Source: Proteus appendicitidis (GTDB taxonomy: Bacteria; Pseudomonadota; Gammaproteobacteria; Enterobacterales; Enterobacteriaceae). From it: a stretch of DNA of 64,000 nt. Positions 55,423-64,000 of the stretch are shown here, piece by piece. The number at the start of each line of letters is the position of its first letter. The stretch's first letter is position 1. Position numbers and translations under genes: made by a program. The stretch spans positions 3,880,001 to 3,944,000 of the forward strand of contig NZ_CP127389.1 in NCBI RefSeq assembly GCF_030271835.1. The letters are read 5' to 3'. Below the pieces are notes generated by a model. That model did not search any database, was not told the origin of the DNA, and saw nothing but the letters and a program-made list of their open reading frames with translations.

Positions 55423-56778
55423 TTAATGAGAGGCTTTTTCTAATTCAGCAATTGCTTTAGCAAAATTAGGTAGATGTGCTTTATGTGCTAATAACATTTC
55501 ACGCGTAAGTACTTCTGCATCTTTATCTGAAAGTACTAACGGTGTTAAGTTCATCGCTAATAAAGCATCATTTAATTCTCCACTAATAGCCGCTTTGCTG
55601 GCAGCGATTTCAAAGCCTTTGATGGTATGAATTAATCCCATTACTTTTTCATCAAAATGCGTTAAACGAGGATGGGGTTTAGCACCATCACGCCCTAAAA
55701 TAGCGGTCACTTCAATTGACCAATCTGCTGGAATATTATCGATATGACCATGGTGAGGAATATTCACATAATGTTCAGCTTGTTTATCATTATAAATAGC
55801 ATTAATCACTTCACAGGCGGCATCAGAATAATAAGCCCCACCACGTAATTCCAACTCTTTTGGTTTGATATTTAAATCAGGATCTTTATACAATTCAAAC
55901 AATTGCTTTTCGACTTTTTGTACTACTTTAGCGCGAGCGCCACCTTTATAATATTCGCCCATTTCAATAGCTAACATCTCTTTTTGCTTAAAGTAATACA
56001 GTAAATAAGAGCACGGCAACATATTAAGAGAGCGGATCAACCCTTCACTAAAGGGCAGGTCAAAAATATTTTTCACAGAGCCAGCGGTTAATGTTCCTGA
56101 AGCCACACCGTCTAATAATTCAGGAAAACGGGATTGACCATTTACAATAACGTCTTTAATAAACACCATATGATTTAAGCCAAATAAATCAATAGAGAGT
56201 TCATCTTTATCCGTTAATTTCAAAACATCGGTAATAAACATCTTCATGCCGATTGGAATATTACAAACCCCAATAAACTTCTTAAAATTGGTATGGCGAT
56301 AAACGGCTTCTGTTACCATGCCTGCTGGATTGGTAAAATTGATGATCCACGCATCAGGGCAAATTTCTTCAACATCCTTAATAATATCGAAAATAACAGG
56401 GATAGTACGTAAGCCTTTAAATAGCCCACCAGCACCATTGGTTTCTTGTCCTAAATAACCATGACTTAAAGGAATAGATTCATCAAGCTCCCTTGCTTTT
56501 AATTGACCAACACGCAATTGTGTTGTGACAAAATCAGCCTCTTTTAATGCTTCACGGCGATCCAGAGTTTTATAAAGGGTTAAAGGAATACCCGCCTTTT
56601 TTACCATGCGTTGGCAAAGCTCAAAAATAATATCGAGCTTCTCTTTCCCTTCTTCAACATCCACTAACCATAATTCAGTGATCGGTAGTTCATGATAACG
56701 CTTAATAAAACCTTCTAATAATTCAGGCGTATAACTGCTTCCACCACCAATGGTAACTACTTTTAATTTATGACTCAT
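55423..56778 (-). CDS. chbF: 6-phospho-beta-glucosidase ChbF (GH4)
   Basis: A 451-residue cytosolic GH4 hydrolase. The NAD site KVVTIGGGSSYTPEL opens the protein; the manganese ligands of the family are in GVCNIPIGM (Cys) and GLNHM (His). It cleaves phosphorylated chitobiose or cellobiose by an NAD-dependent redox-elimination route. About 160 bases separate it from chbR, with no hairpin seen. Confidence 0.94.
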   Translation of the reverse strand: MSHKLKVVTIGGGSSYTPELLEGFIKRYHELPITELWLVDVEEGKEKLDIIFELCQRMVKKAGIPLTLYKTLDRREALKEADFVTTQLRVGQLKARELDESIPLSHGYLGQETNGAGGLFKGLRTIPVIFDIIKDVEEICPDAWIINFTNPAGMVTEAVYRHTNFKKFIGVCNIPIGMKMFITDVLKLTDKDELSIDLFGLNHMVFIKDVIVNGQSRFPELLDGVASGTLTAGSVKNIFDLPFSEGLIRSLNMLPCSYLLYYFKQKEMLAIEMGEYYKGGARAKVVQKVEKQLFELYKDPDLNIKPKELELRGGAYYSDAACEVINAIYNDKQAEHYVNIPHHGHIDNIPADWSIEVTAILGRDGAKPHPRLTHFDEKVMGLIHTIKGFEIAASKAAISGELNDALLAMNLTPLVLSDKDAEVLTREMLLAHKAHLPNFAKAIAELEKASH

Positions 56779-56938
56779 AAAATACTCCCATACAGCGTAA
56801 TAGTGCTGTTATTTGTGTATTAATGGCGAAATTAAGGCGTAAAGAGCCACGAAGAAAATAAGCTTATTTTCTTCTTTCTCTCTATTTTCAATAAAATTAA
56901 TCTTTATTGTTGATTAATTTCTTACGCTTAATAATGAA

Positions 56939-57796
56939 TTAGTTTGTTTCTTTAATACTGTATAAATTTTTCCGATAACTATTTGGTGTCAGCGAAGTTA
57001 TTTTCTTAAATGTCTTAATAAATAAACTTGGACTGCTGTAACCCGCATCAAAAGCAATATCTGTTATCGAATAGTTTGTAATTTCCAATTGTTTTTTCGC
57101 AAAATTAATTCGAATATCATGAATAATTTGCATCGGTGTTTTATCGTAATAACGCCGAGTTGCTCGGGTTAAATATTCTTGTGATTTCCCGGATAACATC
57201 ACCATATTAACCAATGCATTTTCACCAAATTTTTGTTTGTCATGCATCTCGCTTACAGTGTCTTTCAGCCATAAGGGAATATCGTCTTGTGTTCTATTTT
57301 CTCGATGGTGTCGTAATCTATTCACCACATTAAAGGTGACAATTTCAATAAATTCATTAAATTCAGTATGGCGGAAGTTCAGGGAGCCAATAACCGATTC
57401 AATATAGGACAGAAACTCATTTTTCAATTCATAAACTTGTGAGGCAATAAAATAAGAAGGCAATAACGAGAGATAATGTTTATCAAAAAAGGCTTTACTA
57501 ATTCCCACATTTAAAATGCGAGTTGCACCAAAATCATAAAAACTTTGATGATGAGAACCTATGGGGATAAAAACAAAGTCGCCCCGTTCTAATAAAATCT
57601 TTTTACCATTAATCTCTTGATAATAACGCCCTGTTAATACGATGGTGAATTCATAATAATCATGCTGATGCAATCCACTAACACTTTCTGTTTTATTATA
57701 AATAAAGACATGAAAGTTTTTGCCATTAAATAGCTGATCTTCATAGACCATGCGTATTTCGCTTTGCGCTCTCAATGACTCCACCACGGTATTCAT
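56939..57796 (-). CDS. chbR: AraC-family regulator ChbR
   Basis: A 285-residue regulator. The N-terminal cupin domain has [14 protein letters not shown] and [12 protein letters not shown]; the C-terminal double HTH contains [22 protein letters not shown]. It follows E. coli ChbR closely. ChbR represses without substrate and activates with deacetylated chitobiose-6-phosphate. It starts one base after the chbA stop. Confidence 0.93.
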   Translation of the reverse strand: MNTVVESLRAQSEIRMVYEDQLFNGKNFHVFIYNKTESVSGLHQHDYYEFTIVLTGRYYQEINGKKILLERGDFVFIPIGSHHQSFYDFGATRILNVGISKAFFDKHYLSLLPSYFIASQVYELKNEFLSYIESVIGSLNFRHTEFNEFIEIVTFNVVNRLRHHRENRTQDDIPLWLKDTVSEMHDKQKFGENALVNMVMLSGKSQEYLTRATRRYYDKTPMQIIHDIRINFAKKQLEITNYSITDIAFDAGYSSPSLFIKTFKKITSLTPNSYRKNLYSIKETN

Positions 57797-57797
57797 C

Positions 57798-58148
57798 TTA
57801 TTTTATCTTCTCATGTAACTCGATTAATTCTGTCACTAACTCTCTGGCTAACATCGAGGTCATTAAATGATCTTGTGCGTGAACTAATACCAAACTAACT
57901 TTCGTTTTTCCTACACCTTGGTCATCACCAATTAAACGAGTCTGTATTTTATGTGCTTCATTTAATGCTTCGCGAGATTGTTCCATTAATTTTCTCGCGC
58001 CATCAAAATCACCTTCTTTGGCTTTTTTTAATGCACCATAAGCCACACTACGCGCTTGGCCTGAATTAATGATAAGCCCCATAATGATCTCTTCAAATTC
58101 ATCATCGGTTGCACTGCTATCAACAGCATTTTCAATATCTAACATCAT
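57798..58148 (-). CDS. chbA: PTS chitobiose IIA component ChbA
   Basis: A 116-residue IIA protein of the lactose/cellobiose family. The phosphorylated histidine lies in [12 protein letters not shown] near residue 90. The start is ATG 58148 or 58145 (GAGGG upstream, E. coli ChbA also begins MM); the longer upstream frame has an unlikely Cys-rich start. Passes phosphate from HPr to ChbB. Confidence 0.93.
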   Translation of the reverse strand: MMLDIENAVDSSATDDEFEEIIMGLIINSGQARSVAYGALKKAKEGDFDGARKLMEQSREALNEAHKIQTRLIGDDQGVGKTKVSLVLVHAQDHLMTSMLARELVTELIELHEKIK

Positions 58149-58206
58149 ATTCCCTCTTTGACACTGGCAAGTGCAGAGAAGCCTCTGCACTTGTATTTTC
58201 TATCAC

Positions 58207-59565
58207 TTAAAATTTCAACGCATTGGCAATATCTTCTTCACTTTCTTCTTTTTCAATTTCAGTTTGCGCTTTATTTGAAATAATCACGAAAGGAAGATAA
58301 ATCAGTGTGGCAACACCCAAGTTAAACAGTGCTAATAACAGTGCCGCAATACTACCGTTAGTATTAAAGAAGGCACCTAGCCCGGTTGGCATTGTCCACG
58401 GTGCAATATTTGTTACTGGTGGGATTATCCCTAAGTAATAAGCCGTCACCGTAATTGCAGCAAGGATAGGCTGAATAAGAATAAATGGAATAAACATCAC
58501 TGGGTTCATAATGACAGGCAGACCAAAAATAATCGGTTCGTTAATTTGGAATAAACCTGCTGGTAATGCCAGTTTTGCCACTTGGCGATGATCAGCGCGA
58601 CGAGATGCGATAAAGATAGCCAGAATAAGTCCCAGTGTTGCCCCTGTACCCCCTAAGAAGATAAAGGAATCTAACATTGGTTTCGCCCAGAGATGGAATG
58701 TTTTACCCGCTGCGAGTGCCGCTTCCACTGAACCATATTCTGTATAAATTGAGACGTTCTCTAACGCCCAAGGCGTCATAATACCGCTATCAAGTGCAGC
58801 AAGGGCGAGCGATCCATGAATACCAAAGAACCACAGTAGAGAAGTGAAGATAACGTAAGCCCAACCAACCACAGATCCCATTGATGCTAATGGTGTTGAG
58901 ATAGAATCTAAAATAATTTGATGGAAGTTCGTTTCATACGTCGCTAATCCCCACGAAACAATCCCCATCACTGATAAGATAATAAAGCCTGGAATTAATG
59001 CAGAGAATGAACGTGAAACAGATGCTGGCACGCTATCTGGTAAACGGATAACCCAGTTGCGACGCACAATAAAAGTAAACATTTCAGCCACAACAAGACC
59101 AATAATGATACCTGAAATAATATTTGCCCCGCCTAGCCAATTCGCGCCGACTGCATATGCACCCGCTGCGTTATAAGGTGTTACTGTCATAAAAGCCGCA
59201 ATAGAGAGTAAGCCTGCCGCAATCGGGTCAACTTTACGCTCTTCGGCTAATGCCATCCCGATAAAGAACGGTGCCATCAACGACATTATGCCCAATGTAC
59301 CGTTATAGACATTCCCCCCTATGGCTTTAAAACCATTGAGTGTTTCTATTGTGGATGCATCAAGGCGGATACCTAAAGAATAAAAGAAGGAGCCATCACC
59401 AAAACTAAGAAAAACGTTATTGATAAGTACAAACATTGCCCCTGCAAGGGTTAATGGCATTAAACGAATAAAGCCATTTTTAATTGCATTAACGTGAGGT
59501 TGCTTTCCAATTTTAACCGCAAAAGGAAGGAGTACCTTTTCAAGTGAACCAATAAACTTACTCAT
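58207..59565 (-). CDS. chbC: PTS chitobiose/cellobiose IIC permease ChbC
   Basis: A 452-residue inner-membrane permease with about ten hydrophobic segments. The glucoside-family landmarks [11 protein letters not shown] and [15 protein letters not shown] are intact; the last contains the Glu used for sugar binding. Imports and phosphorylates chitobiose, possibly also cellobiose. Lies between chbB and chbA. Confidence 0.94.
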   Translation of the reverse strand: MSKFIGSLEKVLLPFAVKIGKQPHVNAIKNGFIRLMPLTLAGAMFVLINNVFLSFGDGSFFYSLGIRLDASTIETLNGFKAIGGNVYNGTLGIMSLMAPFFIGMALAEERKVDPIAAGLLSIAAFMTVTPYNAAGAYAVGANWLGGANIISGIIIGLVVAEMFTFIVRRNWVIRLPDSVPASVSRSFSALIPGFIILSVMGIVSWGLATYETNFHQIILDSISTPLASMGSVVGWAYVIFTSLLWFFGIHGSLALAALDSGIMTPWALENVSIYTEYGSVEAALAAGKTFHLWAKPMLDSFIFLGGTGATLGLILAIFIASRRADHRQVAKLALPAGLFQINEPIIFGLPVIMNPVMFIPFILIQPILAAITVTAYYLGIIPPVTNIAPWTMPTGLGAFFNTNGSIAALLLALFNLGVATLIYLPFVIISNKAQTEIEKEESEEDIANALKF

Positions 59566-59659
59566 AGAAAAATACCCTTAAAATGCCGCTAATTGCTCGG
59601 CTTGCTGAAAAATTCGCTCTTTGACTGGAATAGAAATAATAAAAAAATAAAAAATAGAA

Positions 59660-59986
59660 TTAATTTGTTGTTGCAGATGCTTTTTTAATAGAGGCGACAG
59701 CGGCTTTTAACACGCCTAAGCCATCTACTTTTCCGTATAACAAAGAATCGATCACTTCGACCGGCTTATTAGGGAGTAATTTTTGGATATCAGGCAACAT
59801 CCAGCTAATTTGTGGACCCAGTAAAATCAGATCCGCATCCTGTCCTTTTTGTGCCGCTAAGGTTTCAGGAAATGCTTCAATGACCACAGGCACTTCATAT
59901 TTTTCTGCTTGCGCTCGCATTTTGGTCACGAGAAGAGATGTTGACATGCCAGCAGAACAAAATAAGTAAATATATTTCTTTTGCAT
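59660..59986 (-). CDS. chbB: PTS chitobiose IIB component ChbB
   Basis: A 108-residue IIB protein with the phosphorylated cysteine in [13 protein letters not shown] near residue 9. ATG 59986 follows AGAGGG; seven upstream residues lack a ribosome site. First gene of chbBCARFG, in the same order as E. coli. The promoter should lie in the divergent gap to the right. Confidence 0.94.
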   Translation of the reverse strand: MQKKYIYLFCSAGMSTSLLVTKMRAQAEKYEVPVVIEAFPETLAAQKGQDADLILLGPQISWMLPDIQKLLPNKPVEVIDSLLYGKVDGLGVLKAAVASIKKASATTN

Positions 59987-60439
59987 AAAACCCTCTTGAG
60001 TTGGCAACGATTTACCCTAGAGATAACAAGGCTTTCTCTTGTGCATTCATTACTGTGTCAGTACAGAAACCGAAGTAAGATTAAAATAAGGATTGTTTCT
60101 GCTTGAATGAAGTATACGCAATGATACTAGTTAACGATATTTCTTATCAGTTCAGAATTGTCTCTCCTTGACCTACTCTTTTGACACTCTTCACAAATTG
60201 AGCAAATAATCTGAAGAGTTCTTTCACGTCACGAAATTTGTCTTTCTGATCAACATCTATGACCATTCGCAAAATTTCGCCATTTAAGTCAAGTTAATTC
60301 TTTATTATTATGAGAATGTGAATTAGTATCATTACTCTTTATATTTTTGATGGTATTATCGTCTTCTTTGTGGATCGACATTTAGGCCACTGCTGTAAAG
60401 ATCCGTGTTATTTCGTGTTGCAACAATATGGGAAAGAGA
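59987..60439. other. Divergent promoter region, chbB and siderophore importer
   Basis: About 450 bases without a gene. A plus-strand TTGACA at 60181-60186 with AATAAT 18 bases later is a promoter candidate. A Fur-like stretch is listed separately. No clear ChbR, NagC or CRP site was recognised. Confidence 0.4.
60318..60336. promoter_or_regulatory. Weak candidate Fur box before the siderophore importer
   Basis: GTGAATTAGTATCATTACT matches 12 of 19 positions of the Fur consensus, about 100 bases before the binding-protein gene. Iron regulation is expected for the operon; the sequence match alone is weak. Confidence 0.35.
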
Positions 60440-61399
60440 ATGTTTAAAAAGTCATTAAGCCCACTGTTTTTACTGCTTTCTTCACTTGTTATCGCTGGTT
60501 GTGATAACGCTCAAGACACATCAACAGCACAATCAGCAGAGAAACAAACTCTCACGATTGAACATTTCCAAGGGACAACTGAAATCCCTGCACATCCACA
60601 AAAAGTGGTTGTGATGAATATGGAAACCCTCGATATTATTGATGCATTAGGTGCTCCTATTGTTGGTCTTCCACAAACGAATGTTCATTTACCAAAATTC
60701 TTAGAGAAGTACACCAATCCGAACGACTATATCAATGAAGGTGCATTATTTGAGCCTAACTATGAAAAGCTCAGCACAACAGCACCTGATTTAATTTTAA
60801 GTGGTAGCCGTGCTCGTGATGCGTACCCAAAATTAAGTGAAATTGCACCTGCGATTTCAATGGATATCGACCCTAAACATTTTGTCGAAAGCCTTGCTGA
60901 ACGTACAACAACATTAGGTCAAATTTTTGGCAAAGAAGAACAAGCCAAAAAATTACTGGCTGATTTCAATAGCAAAATTGCTACCGTAAAAGCCAAAACG
61001 CCAGACGCAGGTAAAGCAATGGTCGTTTTAGTCAGTGGCGGTAAAATTTCTGCTTATGGTCCAGGCTCTCGCTTTGGCTTTATCTATGATGTATTAGGTT
61101 TTGAACCCGCTTATGTTTTTGATAGCCCAGGTTCACACGGCAACATCGTTAACTCTGAATTACTGTTAAAACTTAACCCAGATTGGATGTTTGTTATTGA
61201 CCGTGATGCCGCAATTGGTCGTGAAGATTCACAACCTGCTCAACAAGTTCTAGATAATGCACTGGTAAGAAAAGTAAATGCTTGGAATAAAGATCAAGTT
61301 ATCTATCTTGATGCAAGTTCCATTTATATCTCTGGCGGGATCCAAACTTACTCTCGCTTAATGGATACAATTAATCAGGCATTGGATCAAAAAAAATAA
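60440..61399 (+). CDS. Ferric-siderophore binding lipoprotein, FatB/CeuE type
   Basis: A 319-residue periplasmic lipoprotein with lipobox VIAGC. Landmarks of the FatB/YclQ/CeuE group are VVMNMETLDIIDALGA, YEKLSTTAPDLILSGSR and NPDWMFVIDRDAA. ATG 60440 follows GGAAAGAG; the ATG at 60428 has no ribosome site. Such proteins bind ferric catecholates or related siderophores. No receptor or siderophore synthesis gene is visible here. First gene of a four-gene importer. Confidence 0.85.
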   Translation: MFKKSLSPLFLLLSSLVIAGCDNAQDTSTAQSAEKQTLTIEHFQGTTEIPAHPQKVVVMNMETLDIIDALGAPIVGLPQTNVHLPKFLEKYTNPNDYINEGALFEPNYEKLSTTAPDLILSGSRARDAYPKLSEIAPAISMDIDPKHFVESLAERTTTLGQIFGKEEQAKKLLADFNSKIATVKAKTPDAGKAMVVLVSGGKISAYGPGSRFGFIYDVLGFEPAYVFDSPGSHGNIVNSELLLKLNPDWMFVIDRDAAIGREDSQPAQQVLDNALVRKVNAWNKDQVIYLDASSIYISGGIQTYSRLMDTINQALDQKK

Positions 61400-61408
61400 A
61401 GTAACTGA

Positions 61409-62371
61409 ATGAAAACGTTCCATTTATCATTGGGGATAGGGGTTATCGCTATCCTCTCAATGATCAGTCTATTTGTCGGCGCAGGAGATATTACTCCTGC
61501 TTCTCTTTTTTCTGATCCTGATATGCGTGATATCTTCTTTATCAGCCGAGTTCCAAGAACCCTATCATTATTACTCGCCGGTGGTGCCATTAGTGTTGCA
61601 GGTTTAATCATGCAACTACTCACTCAAAACCGCTTCGTCGAACCCTCTCTTGCAGGAACCACACAATCTGCAAGTCTGGGATTATTAGTCGTCATGCTGC
61701 TCTTTCCCGCGGCTGGCATCTTTACCAAAATGATGGTCGCAACGGTTTTTGCCCTTTTGGGTACGTTGTTGTTTATGTTGCTTTTGCAAAGGATCACCTT
61801 AAAAACAACACTGATAGTTCCTTTAGTCGGCATTATGCTCAGTGCAGTTATTGGCGCACTCACCATCTTCTTAGCGGTATATTTCGATTTACTGCAATCA
61901 TTAGATGCATGGACAAGTGGCGATTTCTCAAGTGTGCTACAAGGCCGTTATGAGCTGTTATGGCTTGTCGGTGCGTTAGCAATCATGGCGTGTTGGGTTG
62001 CAGATAGCTTTACTGTTGCCGGAATGGGACGTGAATTTTCCATTAACGTAGGACTCAATTACCGCAAAGTGATGATCATTGGATTATCGATTATCGCGCT
62101 TATCAGTGGTGTTGTGGTTTCTGTTGTCGGTGCATTACCTTTCCTCGGCTTAATTGTGCCTAATCTGGTGAGCTTAGTGATGGGCGATAACATCCGCAAA
62201 ACCATTCCTTGGGTTTGCTTAAGTGGTGGTGCGATTGTTTTACTGTGTGATGTGATTGGCCGCCTTATTCGCTACCCATTTGAAATTCCTGCCAGCGTTA
62301 TTTTGGGCGCAGTGGGTGCCGTTATTTTCCTTTTCTTAATATTAAAGCAGCAACGTTATGCAAAAAGTTAA
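61409..62371 (+). CDS. Siderophore ABC permease, FatD/CeuB type
   Basis: A 320-residue FecCD-family permease with about nine to ten membrane segments. RVPRTLSLLLAGGAISVAGLIMQ near the N-terminus and FLGLIVPNLVSLVMGDN are family landmarks. It starts 9 bases after the binding-protein gene and overlaps the next permease by 14 bases. Confidence 0.87.
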   Translation: MKTFHLSLGIGVIAILSMISLFVGAGDITPASLFSDPDMRDIFFISRVPRTLSLLLAGGAISVAGLIMQLLTQNRFVEPSLAGTTQSASLGLLVVMLLFPAAGIFTKMMVATVFALLGTLLFMLLLQRITLKTTLIVPLVGIMLSAVIGALTIFLAVYFDLLQSLDAWTSGDFSSVLQGRYELLWLVGALAIMACWVADSFTVAGMGREFSINVGLNYRKVMIIGLSIIALISGVVVSVVGALPFLGLIVPNLVSLVMGDNIRKTIPWVCLSGGAIVLLCDVIGRLIRYPFEIPASVILGAVGAVIFLFLILKQQRYAKS

Positions 62372-63365
62372 TTCATCCATAATTAGCAAATGTACTGGCG
62401 CTGTCGAACATAAGAAAATGCGCCTCTCACCTATGTCTCGCATCTGGTTATTATTAGGGGCATCGTTATTATCTATTGTGTTATTTATGACGATAAACCT
62501 AAACGGCAATATCTCTTATATTTTGACTCACCGCGCTTACATCATTCTTACTATGATTGTGGTGGCTTTTGCTGCGGGTGTTTCCACGATATTGTTTCAA
62601 ACCATCGCCAATAACCGTATTTTGACGCCTTCACTAATGGGATTAGAAGCCCTGTTTGTATTGCTACAAACCGTGTTTGTTTTCTTTGAAGGCGATATGC
62701 CTGCCTCGTGGATGTTGAACCTATCTAAGTTTTTCTTAGAATCGACATTACTAGTGCTATTTTCCGTTGTACTCTACCGCTGGCTGTTTAGCTCTGTACG
62801 CTTTAACATTAATTTAGTCCTCATGATTGGGATTATTTTAGGCACGCTATTTCGTAGTTCGGCTACGCTATTACAACGTTTGATGGACCCTAATGAGTTT
62901 TCCATCTTACAAGGTCGCATGTTTGCCACTTTCACTCGTGCCACTCCTGATCTTATCTTTTGTGCCTTAGCCATAATTGTGGTTGTCGGTGTTTTACTTT
63001 GGCGTATGCGTTATAGCTTTGATGTCATGGCATTAGGACAAGCAAATGCCATTAACCTCGGGATTAATTACCGCAAGCAGACCACTTATATTCTGTTACT
63101 GATTTCTGTTTTAGTTGCAGTTTCTACCGCTTTAGTTGGCCCGTTAACCTTCTTGGGTTTAATTGTCGCTAACCTTGCTTACCATATCAGTGGCAGCAGC
63201 CAGCACCGTTTCTTGATGCCCGTCGCCTTCCTACTGGGTACGATTGCCTTAGTCGGTGGACAACTGGTTTTAGAGTACGGTTTAAAAATGACAGGAACAC
63301 TTTCTGTTGTGATTGAGTTTGTTGGTGGGATGTTCTTTATCTATTTGGTGTTAAGAAGACTTTAA
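62358..63365 (+). CDS. Siderophore ABC permease, FatC/CeuC type
   Basis: A 335-residue FecCD-family permease and partner of the previous one. MALGQANAINLGINYRKQ and FLGLIVANLAYHISGSS are landmarks. The ATG at 62358 lies within the preceding gene; internal ATGs near 62418 would also give a complete first span, so the exact start is uncertain. Confidence 0.85.
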   Translation: MQKVNSSIISKCTGAVEHKKMRLSPMSRIWLLLGASLLSIVLFMTINLNGNISYILTHRAYIILTMIVVAFAAGVSTILFQTIANNRILTPSLMGLEALFVLLQTVFVFFEGDMPASWMLNLSKFFLESTLLVLFSVVLYRWLFSSVRFNINLVLMIGIILGTLFRSSATLLQRLMDPNEFSILQGRMFATFTRATPDLIFCALAIIVVVGVLLWRMRYSFDVMALGQANAINLGINYRKQTTYILLLISVLVAVSTALVGPLTFLGLIVANLAYHISGSSQHRFLMPVAFLLGTIALVGGQLVLEYGLKMTGTLSVVIEFVGGMFFIYLVLRRL

Positions 63366-63366
63366 T

Positions 63367-64000
63367 ATGATTGAAATCAGCAAAATATCAAAACGTTATC
63401 AAGACACAACCGTTCTCGATAATATTACAACAACAATTCAACGTGGCGGTATTACTTCGATCATCGGCCCTAATGGCGCGGGTAAATCAACACTACTTTC
63501 TGTTATTGGACGTTTATTACTTCCTGAAAGTGGCATGGTGACCGTTAATGGTATGGATGTTGCTGCAACTGATAGCGATATTCTTGCTAAAAATCTTTCA
63601 ATACTGCGTCAAGAAAACCAGTTTGTTAGTCGTTTAACCGTAGAAGAATTAGTCAGTTTTGGGCGTTATCCTTACAGCAAAGGTCGTTTAACGCTCGATG
63701 ATAAAAAAGTCATTGATGAGTCATTAGACTTTTTAAATTTAACTGAATTTCGTTATCGCTATCTAGATGAATTATCGGGTGGGCAACGTCAACGTACCTA
63801 TGTTGCAATGGTGCTATGCCAAGACACAGAATATGTCATGCTTGATGAACCACTGAATAACCTTGATATGAAGCATGCGGTGATCATGATGAAACTTCTG
63901 CGAAAAGCCGCAGATGAATTAGGAAAAACCATTATTATCGTTATTCATGATATCAATTTTGCCTCTGTTTATTCTGACTATATTTTAGCCATGCGTAACG
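63367..64000 (+). CDS. Siderophore ABC ATPase, cut by window end
   Basis: The first 211 codons of a FecE/CeuD-type ATPase, starting at ATG 63367 one base after the permease stop. Walker A GPNGAGKST (near residue 35), signature LSGGQRQR and Walker B VMLDEPLNNLD are all present; the final 40 or so residues are outside the window. Completes the importer with the two permeases and the binding lipoprotein. Confidence 0.88.
   Translation, partial: MIEISKISKRYQDTTVLDNITTTIQRGGITSIIGPNGAGKSTLLSVIGRLLLPESGMVTVNGMDVAATDSDILAKNLSILRQENQFVSRLTVEELVSFGRYPYSKGRLTLDDKKVIDESLDFLNLTEFRYRYLDELSGGQRQRTYVAMVLCQDTEYVMLDEPLNNLDMKHAVIMMKLLRKAADELGKTIIIVIHDINFASVYSDYILAMRN

Overview
The window looks like chromosome from a Proteus species (Morganellaceae), most likely P. 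mirabilis or a close relative. Base composition is AT-rich (by eye near 40% GC), proteins match enterobacterial families closely, and the order feoABC / bioH / gntX / nfuA / glpEGR / glpD resembles the Escherichia coli backbone. No tRNA, rRNA, CRISPR array, transposase or integrase was seen. The assignment rests on recalled protein similarity and was not searched.

Left part (1-20 kb), mostly housekeeping: the start of a secreted protein, an adenine permease (adeP), two AT-rich genes of unknown role, an acetyltransferase, a membrane glycosyltransferase, yihI, a DUF4026 protein, the ferrous iron operon feoABC with a perfect FNR site, an OsmC-family gene preceded by MetJ-like boxes, bioH, gntX, nfuA, glpE-glpG-glpR, glpD, a YeaO-like gene, metF and a DUF4291 gene.

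Middle (20-36.3 kb), accessory uptake and catabolism: an eight-gene minus-strand operon joins an FGGY kinase, a fucose-isomerase-like enzyme, a DapA/NanA-type lyase, a BNR-repeat (sialidase-like) protein, a complete tripartite tricarboxylate-type transporter (TctC, TctB, TctA) and a LacI regulator. It looks like uptake and breakdown of an unidentified sugar or sugar acid. After a small secreted protein comes a nickel importer (nikABCDE) headed by a methyltransferase gene.

The most unusual block is 36.7-53.7 kb: eleven plus-strand genes built around srfA, srfB and srfC. SrfB is an Hsp70/actin-fold ATPase and SrfC a dynamin-like GTPase. Around them lie two von Willebrand A (VWA) proteins, three single-span membrane proteins, a LolD/MacB-like ATPase with an FtsX-like permease, a SUMF1-fold periplasmic protein lacking the catalytic cysteines, and two coiled-coil lipoproteins. 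Many neighbours overlap or nearly touch. The predicted locations (cytosol, inner membrane, periplasm, lipoprotein) suggest one envelope-spanning machine whose activity is not known to me.

Right end (53.9-64 kb): an Ail/OmpX-like outer-membrane protein, the chitobiose/cellobiose operon chbBCARFG on the minus strand, and a ferric-siderophore ABC importer whose ATPase gene runs off the window.
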